From Xenorhabdus miraniensis (GTDB lineage Bacteria; Pseudomonadota; Gammaproteobacteria; Enterobacterales; Enterobacteriaceae): 8,640 nt of DNA. The position numbers and the translations under genes were made by a program. Positions within the stretch are counted from its first letter, which is position 1, and each line of letters starts with the position of its first letter. Of the stretch, positions 1 to 6,516 are shown piece after piece. The stretch spans positions 1 to 8,640 of the forward strand of contig NZ_NITZ01000050.1 in assembly GCF_002632615.1 (NCBI RefSeq), written 5' to 3'. A model generated the notes under the pieces. It had not been told where the DNA came from and did no database searches. It saw only the letters and a program-made list of their open reading frames with translations.

Positions 1-142
1 TAGGTGGAAAAGCCCGTATGGTATCAAGAAATTTTTGTCGGGAAATTTTTCGGTTCGAAGCAACAGAACCGTCTTCCATCCAGACACAAACTTGAAAGAC
101 ATTTTTAGCGAGGTCAATACCCACCACTTTGATCGTACTCAT
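1..142 (-). CDS. IS110/IS1111-family transposase, N-terminal fragment (runs off the window)
   Basis: On the minus strand, ATG at 142-140 opens a frame of 47 codons that leaves the window at base 1. It starts MSTIKVVGIDLAKNVFQVC, the standard beginning of IS110-family DEDD transposases; Asp10 in GIDLAKN is the first acidic residue of the RuvC-like active site. The following stretch (NRKISRQKFLDTIRAFPP) resembles the IS1111 subgroup, in which the next residues are usually a conserved MEACG block, outside this window. A good ribosome binding site (GGGAGA, read on the minus strand at about 149-154) lies a few bases upstream. These enzymes move DNA as circular intermediates guided by an element-encoded bridge RNA and usually make no target duplication. 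The gene points out of the window, away from the defence-like cassette. Recognition is from the motif and N-terminal pattern only; no search was possible. Confidence 0.88.
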   Translation of the reverse strand, partial: MSTIKVVGIDLAKNVFQVCVWMEDGSVASNRKISRQKFLDTIRAFPP

Positions 143-179
143 GAGATGTTCTCCCGAAATTCAGTGCATCGGATAAAAG
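1..179 (-). mobile_element. End of an IS110/IS1111-type insertion sequence
   Basis: This is the transposase-start side of the element. Only a short stretch separates the transposase ATG (142-140) from the integrase frame opening at 180, so this end of the IS must be short. That fits the IS1111 subgroup, where the bridge RNA is encoded beyond the transposase 3' end rather than before its start. The outer boundary is not determined: it should lie between about 150 and 200, where integrase-like sequence begins (clear by residue 8 or 9, KGGVHH). No flanking duplication is expected for this family, and none can be tested because the other end is outside the window. Confidence 0.55.
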
Positions 180-1034
180 ATGGCACTATTTTCCACTGAA
201 AAAGGGGGCGTCCATCACATCAGCCATGACCGCATTCGGATCGCCGGGCGTTTGGGGGCGCTGTTATTAAGCCTGAATATTCAGGTGAAAAGTCTCAAGA
301 ATTTGAAAGCCAAACATGTAGAGCATTACGTTGATGCCCGTTTATCTCAGGGGATTGCCAAACGAACAGTACAAAATGAAATGTCCGCGTTGCGTAATAT
401 CTTCCGCATGGCAGGCCGGGAAAAATTGGAAACCTCGCCGCGTTTGAGTAATCAGGCATTGGGGTTAAGCGGAAACAGCCGCGCCGGAACGAAGCAGGCG
501 ATCCCTGATACTACGTTTCAGGTTGTTTATCAGAAAGCACTTGAACGTGATGTTGGATTTGCCGTCACACTAAAACTCGCCCGATTGCTGGGGTTACGTT
601 CTCAGGAGGCAGTGCAATGCAGTGCTTCGTTAAAAAGCTGGCATAAACAATTGGAGCAATCAGAGCCGAAACTGCATATTGTTTTCGGTACAAAAGGTGG
701 CCGACCAAGACAAACCCGTGTATTGGATGTTACTGCTGTAAAAGCAGTTGTCGAGCAAGCTATGGCTGTTGCAGAACAACGCGGCGGTAGATTGATTGAT
801 AAGCCCGATCTCAAACAGGCCATGAACTACTGGAGAACACATACCACAAGGATTGGTTTAACCGGTTGCCATTCTCCCCATAGTTTGCGTTATGCGTGGG
901 CGCAGGATGCACTGAGTTTTTACCAACAGAATGGCTTTAGCCGTCAGGAAGCACGGGCTCTGGTATCAATGGATTTGGGGCACGGTGATGGTCGCGGGCG
1001 TTACGTTGAACGGGTTTATAGTCGTTCAACTTAG
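180..1034 (+). CDS. Tyrosine recombinase / integrase with N-terminal SAM-like domain (Integrase_1 type)
   Basis: The 284-residue protein resembles enterobacterial integrase-domain proteins (Phage_int_SAM_2 plus Integrase_1) found on genomic islands and plasmids. Residues about 10-90 form the helical core-binding domain (LNIQVKSLKNLKAKHVEHYV, GIAKRTVQNEMSALRNIFR). The catalytic domain follows, with Arg140 (LGLRSQEA), Lys172 (FGTKGGRPR), His234-x-x-Arg237 (SPHSLRYAW), His268 (LGHGDGRGRY) and the likely nucleophile Tyr280 (VERVY). All catalytic residues are therefore present. An in-frame TAA at 174-176 prevents extension, and the ribosome binding site before ATG 180 is weak (GGATAAA). Family members usually carry roughly ten more residues before this point, so the adjacent IS probably removed the native start and promoter; expression is doubtful. 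Its role would be site-specific integration or excision of the island. Family assignment is from remembered consensus. Confidence 0.85.
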   Translation: MALFSTEKGGVHHISHDRIRIAGRLGALLLSLNIQVKSLKNLKAKHVEHYVDARLSQGIAKRTVQNEMSALRNIFRMAGREKLETSPRLSNQALGLSGNSRAGTKQAIPDTTFQVVYQKALERDVGFAVTLKLARLLGLRSQEAVQCSASLKSWHKQLEQSEPKLHIVFGTKGGRPRQTRVLDVTAVKAVVEQAMAVAEQRGGRLIDKPDLKQAMNYWRTHTTRIGLTGCHSPHSLRYAWAQDALSFYQQNGFSRQEARALVSMDLGHGDGRGRYVERVYSRST

Positions 1035-1045
1035 CCGTTCGGTTA

Positions 1046-1074
1046 TTGAGTTAGATAAAACAATCAGTTAAAGT
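1046..1074 (+). promoter_or_regulatory. Candidate sigma70 promoter for the structured RNA and ner-like gene
   Basis: TTGAGT (1046-1051) and TAAAGT (1069-1074) are separated by 17 bases, each matching four of six consensus positions. The pair lies just after the integrase stop and about 30 bases before the complementary block that opens the structured region, so a transcript from here would include the whole RNA and could continue into the Ner-like gene. Prediction from spacing and sequence only. Confidence 0.3.
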
Positions 1075-1104
1075 ATTCCTGCCATTAGCAAAATCTAGTG
1101 GTAA

Positions 1105-1157
1105 GGTTTCGCAGCCTTGTAAGGATTACCCACTGGTAGTAAGTTCCTCTACCAGTG
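1105..1157 (+). promoter_or_regulatory. Leader segment complementary to the C4-like RNA, plus a 9-bp hairpin
   Basis: Two blocks here are complementary, in antiparallel order, to the loops of the downstream C4-like RNA: GGTTTCGCAG (1105-1114) against CTGCGAACC (1231-1239), and GGATTACC (1123-1130) against GGTAATCC (1217-1224). They are followed by a perfect 9-bp hairpin, CACTGGTAG (1131-1139) with CTACCAGTG (1149-1157) and a 9-base loop; no T-tract follows, so it is not a simple terminator. In P1, C4 RNA pairs in two blocks with a target around a downstream ribosome binding site; here the complement lies upstream. Whether this segment is a target, a decoy or part of one larger fold is unknown. 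Confidence 0.45.
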
Positions 1158-1177
1158 CGTCTGCTATCACCCTTTCA

Positions 1178-1258
1178 ATGGTGGTTCAGGCGGGGGAGGC
1201 TTCGGCCTCGCCGGATGGTAATCCCCGGTACTGCGAACCCTGTCTGAATCGCCACCAT
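1178..1258 (+). ncRNA. C4-like antisense RNA (phage P1/P7 type), candidate
   Basis: The 81-base unit closes on itself. ATGGTGG (1178-1184) pairs with CCACCAT (1252-1258) and TTCAG (1185-1189) with CTGAA (1244-1248), leaving only TCG (1249-1251) bulged. Inside is a GAGGC-TTCG-GCCTC hairpin (1196-1209) with a stable UUCG tetraloop. Two single-stranded-looking segments (1217-1224 and 1231-1239) are exactly or almost exactly complementary to blocks at 1123-1130 and 1105-1114. This architecture, a closed stem with two short interaction sites, and the sequence itself resemble prophage copies of C4 RNA, which in P1 and P7 represses icd/ant translation from within the same transcript. No Icd- or Ant-like gene follows here; a Ner-like regulator does. 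Strand is inferred from the direction of the neighbouring genes. The assignment rests on memory of the family, not on a covariance-model hit. Confidence 0.5.
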
Positions 1259-1288
1259 CAATATTAATTAATGGAAGGGGTAGCAGGA

Positions 1289-1558
1289 ATGAGTAACAAT
1301 AATGTTCAAAATGATTGGCACCAAGCGGATATCATCGCAGCATTACGTAAACGTGGAACAACCTTAGCGGCTGTTTCTCGTGAAGCAGGACTCAGTTCAT
1401 CAACATTAGCAAACGCATTCAGTAGGCCGTGGCCGAAAGGTGAATGGATAATTGCTAACTATCTCGGAATCCATCCCTCTGAAATTTGGCCTAGTCGGTA
1501 TTTTGATAAACGTGGTCAGCTTATTGAGCGTAAGGTTCGCGCTAATACACAGGAATGA
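1289..1558 (+). CDS. Ner/Nlp-like helix-turn-helix transcriptional regulator
   Basis: The protein of 89 residues aligns along most of its length with Mu Ner and the E. coli Nlp (SfsB) family. It has DWHQADIIAALRKRGTTLAA, then the helix-turn-helix AVSREAGLSSSTLANAFSRPWPKGE, then the conserved tail IIANYLGIHPSEIWPSRYFD. In Mu, Ner represses early transcription by binding operator DNA without cofactors. The start at 1289 (MSNNN) is preferred over an in-frame ATG at 1271 because GGAAGGGG (1273-1280) forms a strong ribosome binding site 8 bases upstream of 1289, whereas 1271 has none. The gene lies between the structured RNA and a terminator, and it precedes the methyltransferase control region, which contains a perfect dyad. 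It may regulate itself, the RNA or the three-gene cassette; the target is inferred. It is probably a phage-derived control gene retained on the island. Confidence 0.9.
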   Translation: MSNNNVQNDWHQADIIAALRKRGTTLAAVSREAGLSSSTLANAFSRPWPKGEWIIANYLGIHPSEIWPSRYFDKRGQLIERKVRANTQE

Positions 1559-1606
1559 GCAGTTTTAATTTGTGAATGATGTCGTAAAATGAAAGAATTT
1601 AATATG

Positions 1607-1666
1607 AAGCCTTGAGAGTAAAATGGCAGCTAAATTGACCATTTTTAATCCTCACGGCTTTTTTAT
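1607..1666 (+). terminator. Intrinsic terminator after the Ner-like gene
   Basis: AAGCC-T-TGAG (1607-1616) pairs with CTCA-C-GGCTT (1651-1660) apart from one mismatch. An inner stem, AAAATGG (1620-1626) with CCATTTT (1639-1645), lies within it, and the outer stem is followed by a T-rich run (1659-1667). It separates the Ner-like unit from the methyltransferase operon, so the latter needs its own promoter. Confidence 0.7.
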
Positions 1667-1691
1667 TTGATTATAAAATAAATCTAATTGA

Positions 1692-1709
1692 CTATAGCAA
1701 CAGCTATAG
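1692..1709. promoter_or_regulatory. Operator-like perfect dyad upstream of the methyltransferase
   Basis: CTATAGC (1692-1698), a four-base spacer AACA, then GCTATAG (1703-1709) form a perfect 7-bp inverted repeat in the 99-base gap between the terminator and the methyltransferase. It overlaps a possible -35 element (TTGACT, 1688-1693) in a very AT-rich region. The 18-bp size suits a dimeric helix-turn-helix repressor. The Ner-like protein encoded just upstream is one candidate ligand, but no binding specificity can be read from the sequence. Confidence 0.4.
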
Positions 1710-1765
1710 AGGAATTAAAATTTATTCAGATGTAGGCGTTTTGATCATGATGTTAGAGGGATCAG

Positions 1766-4447
1766 ATGGCAGTTAACCAAACAAAAATTTTTGATACACT
1801 TGAAGAAATCGTATTTTCTCTTAATCGGGAAGAGTTCATATATAATTTCCTTTCTGCCTATAATTTACCCAAAGCGACGATTACTCAGTTACGGCAAGGT
1901 GGAAGCAGAAATATTGCGAAAGAAAGTAGTCATATTGGATTAAAGAACAAGGTCTACTTTGAGCCAGCACATTCTGATGATGGCCTTGATAAAAAACTAT
2001 TTCTGCGCCTTACTGATCCGCTTATTACAAAAAATAAAATTCGTTTTGTCATAATCACAGACTTCCTCCGTTTTCTTGCCTGGGATACACAGACAGGTGA
2101 GCGATTAGACATTGATATAGATGAACTACACAGTTATTACGCCTTTTTCCTACCATTGGTTGGGTTAGAAAAAGCACTGACCAGCAGTGAAAATCCAGCT
2201 GATGTGAAAGCAGCCGAAAAAATGGGTAAATTATTTGACTTAATAAAAATCAATAATAATTTAACCAATATTGAAGACATTCACATATTGAATGTTTTTT
2301 TGACAAGAATTCTCTTTTGTTTCTTCGCTGAAGACACGGGGATTTTCAGTGATACACAATTTACTTCTGCAATAAAAAGCTACACTGAAGAAGATGGGAG
2401 TGACTTGGACTCCTTCCTTTATCAAATATTCTCTGTATTAAACACACCAGAGGACAGTGATAAAAGGAAGAATTTACCTAAACATATCAGTGATTTTCGT
2501 TATGTTAATGGGGGGTTGTTTTCATCTGATGAACCTATTCCTGAGCTTGGTAAAAAAGGAAGAAGAATCCTCCTTGATTGTGGGTCGATGGACTGGAGTG
2601 AGATTAACCCGGATATTTTCGGGAGTATGTTTCAGGCTATCATTGATGTAGAACAAAGAAGTCGTTTAGGACAGCACTATACCTCTTACAGCAACATCAT
2701 GAAGGTGATTCAGCCTTTATTTATTGAACCCCTGAGATCTGATTTCGAAAAAAATAGAAAAAGTGCGAGCGGATTGAAAAAGCTTTTGATTCGCATGGGA
2801 GAAATTAAAATTTTTGATCCAGCTTGTGGCTCAGGTAACTTTCTAATCGTTGCTTATAAAGAGCTACGTAAGCTTGAGATGGAAATTATCATGGCTTTAA
2901 GGGAGATAGATCTTCAATTCACCATACCAATGAGCGAGTTACACCTATCACAATTTTATGGCATCGAAATTGATGATTTCGCATGCGAAGTTGCCCGATT
3001 ATCCCTTTGGTTAGCAGAGCACCAGCTTAACAATCAGTGGAAGAAAGAGTTCAATAATGCTCCTCCGACCCTACCATTACGGGAAAGTGGACATATTGTT
3101 CATGGTAACAGCCTACGTGAAGATTGGAGTGAAATCTGTCCTAAGAGCGCTGAGGATGAAGTCTATGTTATTGGCAACCCACCATTTCTGGGAACTTTAG
3201 GGCGAAGTGATGAACAACGTAAAGATATGCAAACCGTCTTTAGTGGCTTTAATTCATTAGGTTCATTGGATTTTGTTGCATGTTGGTTCTGGAAAGGAGC
3301 TCAGTATATTAAAGAGTCCAGAGCGGAATTATCACTTGTTGCTACAAACTCAATTTGTCAGGGTGAACAGGTTGCTACACTCTGGCCTGCCATTTTTAAA
3401 TTAGGGTTGAATATTCATTTTGCCTACCCCACTTTTACATGGGTCAACAATGCCAGAGATAAAGCAGCAGTCCATGTTATTATTGTTGGATTGTCTTCAA
3501 AAGAAGCAAGCCGACGTCTTTATCAAAAAGTAGGAAAGGAATGGCATAATAAATCTGTAAAAAACATAAGCCCATATCTGATTGAAGGGAGCAATGTATG
3601 TGTAAGTGCAGTTAAATCTCCTTTATCACCATGGATGTCTCCGTTAGTTAGAGGGAACGGACCAACAGATAATGGTAATTTATTGTTAGATACTGATGAG
3701 AAAGCACATCTTATTAGTAAGGAACCTTCATCCGAAAAATGGATAAAAAAAATCATTGGTGCTGATGAGTTTTTAAATGGCAATGACAGATATTGTTTAT
3801 GGCTCGTAGGAATAACAGATGACGAATTAAAAAAACTTCCAATGGTAACAACTCGCGTGAATGCTGTTCGTGAATTCAGAATGAAAAGCACGAAGGAAGC
3901 GACGAGACGAAAAGCTGACACTCCACATTTATTCGATGAGATAAGACAGCCTTTAAATGGAGATTACATATTAATACCTCGCGTATCTTCTGAGCGAAGG
4001 GTATATATACCAATCGGATTTTTTAACTCATCTATAATAGCCTCAGATAGGAATTTCATATTACCTAATGGAACGCTTTTTGATTTTGGATTAATTACAT
4101 CACTTATGCATAACGAGTGGATGCGATTAACAGCAATGCGTCTTAAAAGTGATTATAGTTACGGGAATAAAATAGTTTACAATACATTCCCATGGCCTGA
4201 TGTGAACGATGAAAAGCGTGCCATGATTGAAAAGCTTGCCGAAGAAGTACTGCTTACTCGTGCTGAATTTCCGGGCAAAACCTTGGCGGAGCTTTACGAT
4301 CCAGAAAAGATGCCTGAGTCGTTACTGCAAACACACCAGACGCTGGATAAAGCAGTAGACCGTCTTTACCGGGAAAAACCATTCAAAGACGCTGATGAAC
4401 GTTTAAGCTTTTTGCTTGCTCGCTACGAAACACTGGTTTCTCAATAA
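1766..4447 (+). CDS. MmeI/YeeA-type class I DNA methyltransferase (probable N6-adenine)
   Basis: This protein of 893 residues has the domain order of the MmeI/YeeA family. An N-terminal domain (about 1-140, including RFVIITDFLRFLAWDTQTGE) is followed by a helical domain (about 160-330, ADVKAAEKMGKLFD, FCFFAEDTGIF). The methyltransferase has motif I FDPACGSGNF (350-359) for S-adenosylmethionine and motif IV NPPF (471-474), the amino-methyltransferase catalytic loop. A target recognition domain occupies about 660-811 (IGADEFLNGNDRYCLWLV through FPWP), and a C-terminal domain follows (LAELYDPEKMPE, LDKAVDRLYR). MmeI itself carries a D-E-K nuclease motif near the N-terminus; I see no equivalent, so this is probably a modification-only enzyme. 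AGAGGG (1755-1760) precedes the ATG by 5 bases. It heads an operon with a helicase and a GIY-YIG nuclease, consistent with self-marking in a restriction-like system. The long 5' two-thirds is visibly AT-rich compared with the last 80 codons. Confidence 0.9.
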   Translation: MAVNQTKIFDTLEEIVFSLNREEFIYNFLSAYNLPKATITQLRQGGSRNIAKESSHIGLKNKVYFEPAHSDDGLDKKLFLRLTDPLITKNKIRFVIITDFLRFLAWDTQTGERLDIDIDELHSYYAFFLPLVGLEKALTSSENPADVKAAEKMGKLFDLIKINNNLTNIEDIHILNVFLTRILFCFFAEDTGIFSDTQFTSAIKSYTEEDGSDLDSFLYQIFSVLNTPEDSDKRKNLPKHISDFRYVNGGLFSSDEPIPELGKKGRRILLDCGSMDWSEINPDIFGSMFQAIIDVEQRSRLGQHYTSYSNIMKVIQPLFIEPLRSDFEKNRKSASGLKKLLIRMGEIKIFDPACGSGNFLIVAYKELRKLEMEIIMALREIDLQFTIPMSELHLSQFYGIEIDDFACEVARLSLWLAEHQLNNQWKKEFNNAPPTLPLRESGHIVHGNSLREDWSEICPKSAEDEVYVIGNPPFLGTLGRSDEQRKDMQTVFSGFNSLGSLDFVACWFWKGAQYIKESRAELSLVATNSICQGEQVATLWPAIFKLGLNIHFAYPTFTWVNNARDKAAVHVIIVGLSSKEASRRLYQKVGKEWHNKSVKNISPYLIEGSNVCVSAVKSPLSPWMSPLVRGNGPTDNGNLLLDTDEKAHLISKEPSSEKWIKKIIGADEFLNGNDRYCLWLVGITDDELKKLPMVTTRVNAVREFRMKSTKEATRRKADTPHLFDEIRQPLNGDYILIPRVSSERRVYIPIGFFNSSIIASDRNFILPNGTLFDFGLITSLMHNEWMRLTAMRLKSDYSYGNKIVYNTFPWPDVNDEKRAMIEKLAEEVLLTRAEFPGKTLAELYDPEKMPESLLQTHQTLDKAVDRLYREKPFKDADERLSFLLARYETLVSQ

Positions 4448-4453
4448 ACCCAT

Positions 4454-4489
4454 CTGAGCCACCTTTCTATGCGCCGTAAGGTGGCTCAG
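4454..4489 (+). repeat. Perfect 12-bp inverted repeat between methyltransferase and helicase genes
   Basis: CTGAGCCACCTT (4454-4465) and AAGGTGGCTCAG (4478-4489) form an uninterrupted 12-bp stem with a 12-base loop, 6 bases after the methyltransferase stop. The 3' flank is TTATTCTT, a poor T-tract, so termination would be partial at best. The stem ends 8 bases before the helicase ribosome binding site. It could attenuate read-through, be an RNase processing or mRNA-protecting structure, or set different levels of the modification and cleavage genes. The core GCCACCT/AGGTGGC also forms the terminator at 8000-8016. Confidence 0.7.
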
Positions 4490-4508
4490 TTATTCTTGGA
4501 GTGATGGA

Positions 4509-6515
4509 GTGAACAATCTTTTGCATGTGGAATACAAACAGACTGGGCAAAGTGCAAGCCTTAACGCAATGGGGATGCGAGAAATGCAGGCTCGTGCTTA
4601 TGCTGAACGCAATAGTCAGTATCTGCTGATCAAAGCCCCCCCAGCCTGCGGTAAGTCTCGTGCTTTGATGTTTCTGGGGTTGGATAAGCTCGAACATCAG
4701 GGAGTGCATAAAGTGATTGTTTCTGTACCTGAAAAATCTATTGGTGGCTCTTTCAAAAATACAGCGCTGACCGAATCAGGATTCTTTGTTGACTGGCAGG
4801 TTAACCCCCAGAATAACTTATGCGTTGATGGTAGCGATAAGAGCAAGGTTGCTGCATTCCAACGCTTTATGGTTGGAGATGATCGGATTCTGATCTGTAC
4901 ACATGCCACTTTACGTTTTGCCTTTGATAAGGTCGATATTGCAGAGTTTAACAATTGTCTAGTTGCTATTGATGAATTTCACCATGTTTCTGCTGACGGT
5001 GATAATCGACTTGGTGGGCTTATCGATGAACTGATGGCTAAATCAACTGCACATATTGTGGCAATGACCGGCTCCTATTTCCGGGGAGATACCATTCCCA
5101 TCCTTCTGCCGGATGATGAAGCTAAATTTACTAAAGTGACCTATACCTACTATGAGCAGCTCAATGGTTACAATTATCTGAAATCACTAGGGATTGGCTA
5201 TCATTTCTATCAAGGCCGCTATATTGATGCCTTACCTGATGTGTTCGATACTCATAAAAAAACCATCATTCACATTCCAAATATTAACTCTGGCGAATCC
5301 ACAAAAGATAAGCACAGCGAAGTTGATGCGATTCTCGATGTTATTGGTGAAGTGGTACTTCGTGACCCAGAAACAGGAATACTCCAGGTCAGGACAAATG
5401 ATAGACGAATTCTCAGGATCGCTAACCTAGTTGATGACACCTCATCTGAACGTGCAAAAGTGCAGACCTATCTTCGTAACATAACCTCATCTAACGATAT
5501 GGATATCATTATTGCACTTGGTATGGCAAAAGAAGGGTTCGATTGGCCTTATTGTGAGCATGTACTGACCATTGGATATCGTAGCTCTCTGACAGAAATT
5601 GTTCAGATTATTGGCAGAGCAACCCGCGATTGCGTTGGAAAAACACACGCACAGTTCACTAATTTGATTGCGCAACCTGATGCTCAGGATGAAGATGTCA
5701 GAACATCTGTGAACAACATGCTGAAAGCCATAACAACTTCTCTATTGATGGAACAGATCCTTGCCCCGACCATTCAGTTTAAACCTCGTTCTCAGTGGGA
5801 TGGCAAGGAATTACCTGCAAACACACTCCTTGTTGACGATACTACTTCAACACGGGTTTCACAAAAAGTTCTCGATATTCTTAACGGCGACAGAAACGAA
5901 ATTATGACCACGTTACTGGCGAACCAACAGCTTGTGCAGGAAGCCATCAGTAAAACCGTACCACCGGAGGCTGTGGCACAAGTTGAACTCCCTGCCATCA
6001 TCCAGACCTTGTATCCTGATCTGACAGAAGAAGAACAGGAACAAATTCGTCAGGGTATGCTGCAAAGTATGCTGATTACTCAACAGGGAGGACTAGTAGA
6101 CGGAAAAGATCTGCCACCCGATGCAATTATGGATTTGGGCGAAAATAATGATGAAAGTGATAGTAATGTTACCGGCAAACAATTCTTAAAAATGGGTAGT
6201 AAGTTTTTATGTATTGATAATCTGAATATTGATTTAATCGACTCCATTAACCCTTTCAGGGGGGCTTACGAAATTCTTTCGAAGCAGGTCGACGCCGCCA
6301 TGCTGAAGACTATCCAAGAAGCCGTTAGCGCCAGTAAATCTCAGGTTTCAGAAGAAGAGGCTGTGATTTTATGGCCCCGAATTAAGCAATTTGCTCAGGA
6401 ATTTCGCAAAGAGCCATCACTGAATTCCAGCGATCCTATCGAAGTCAGGTATGCTGAGGCACTAGCTTTTATTCGCCAGAAAAAACAGCAACGATTATCA
6501 CAGCAGGGGCAGTGA
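4509..6515 (+). CDS. Superfamily 2 DEAD/DEAH-type helicase (restriction-associated)
   Basis: The protein has 668 residues. Motifs in order are Walker A APPACGKS (43-50); Walker B VAIDEFHH (152-159, a DEFH box); motif III AMTGSY (185-190); the second RecA-like domain with motif V GMAKEGFDW (338-346); and motif VI QIIGRATRD (366-374), with the arginine finger region. This is a complete SF2 ATPase core of the kind found in restriction enzymes and defence helicases, expected to translocate on or unwind DNA. About 290 residues follow motif VI; I recognise no domain there. The start is a GTG at 4509 with GGAG (4498-4501) 7 bases upstream; ATG 4504 in another frame meets a stop after two codons. The stop lies one base before the GIY-YIG gene, so the two proteins are translationally coupled and likely act together. 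Which DNA it loads on, and whether it senses methylation, is not shown by the sequence. Confidence 0.9.
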   Translation: MNNLLHVEYKQTGQSASLNAMGMREMQARAYAERNSQYLLIKAPPACGKSRALMFLGLDKLEHQGVHKVIVSVPEKSIGGSFKNTALTESGFFVDWQVNPQNNLCVDGSDKSKVAAFQRFMVGDDRILICTHATLRFAFDKVDIAEFNNCLVAIDEFHHVSADGDNRLGGLIDELMAKSTAHIVAMTGSYFRGDTIPILLPDDEAKFTKVTYTYYEQLNGYNYLKSLGIGYHFYQGRYIDALPDVFDTHKKTIIHIPNINSGESTKDKHSEVDAILDVIGEVVLRDPETGILQVRTNDRRILRIANLVDDTSSERAKVQTYLRNITSSNDMDIIIALGMAKEGFDWPYCEHVLTIGYRSSLTEIVQIIGRATRDCVGKTHAQFTNLIAQPDAQDEDVRTSVNNMLKAITTSLLMEQILAPTIQFKPRSQWDGKELPANTLLVDDTTSTRVSQKVLDILNGDRNEIMTTLLANQQLVQEAISKTVPPEAVAQVELPAIIQTLYPDLTEEEQEQIRQGMLQSMLITQQGGLVDGKDLPPDAIMDLGENNDESDSNVTGKQFLKMGSKFLCIDNLNIDLIDSINPFRGAYEILSKQVDAAMLKTIQEAVSASKSQVSEEEAVILWPRIKQFAQEFRKEPSLNSSDPIEVRYAEALAFIRQKKQQRLSQQGQ

Positions 6516-6516
6516 G
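6505..6516 (+). promoter_or_regulatory. Ribosome binding site for the GIY-YIG gene inside the helicase 3' end
   Basis: AGGGG (6505-6509) lies within the last codons of the helicase, 7 bases before the ATG at 6517; the helicase stop TGA is 6513-6515. This one-base gap supports coupled translation and fixes the start of the downstream gene. Confidence 0.65.

Noticed and set aside
602..842. Two overlapping minus-strand frames inside the left integrase
   Set aside because: They lie opposite catalytic integrase sequence and show no family features or ribosome binding sites.
1178..1258. Small minus-strand frame of about 27 codons (starting ATGGTGGCGATT) within the structured RNA
   Set aside because: The base-paired RNA structure explains this region better, the peptide is not recognisable, and no ribosome binding site precedes it.
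1105..1258. Integron attC site, ERIC repeat or retron RNA
   Set aside because: No R-box core pair (GTTRRRY/RYYYAAC) of attC, no match to the ERIC consensus as I remember it, and no reverse transcriptase gene nearby.
1271..1288. Upstream ATG at 1271 as start of the Ner-like gene
   Set aside because: Homology to Ner begins after the second ATG, and GGAAGGGG is ideally spaced for 1289, not 1271.
3523..3921. 132-codon open frame on the minus strand inside the methyltransferase
   Set aside because: It lies wholly within a well-supported gene with clear domain structure and its translation shows no recognisable motif; it is a reading-frame shadow.
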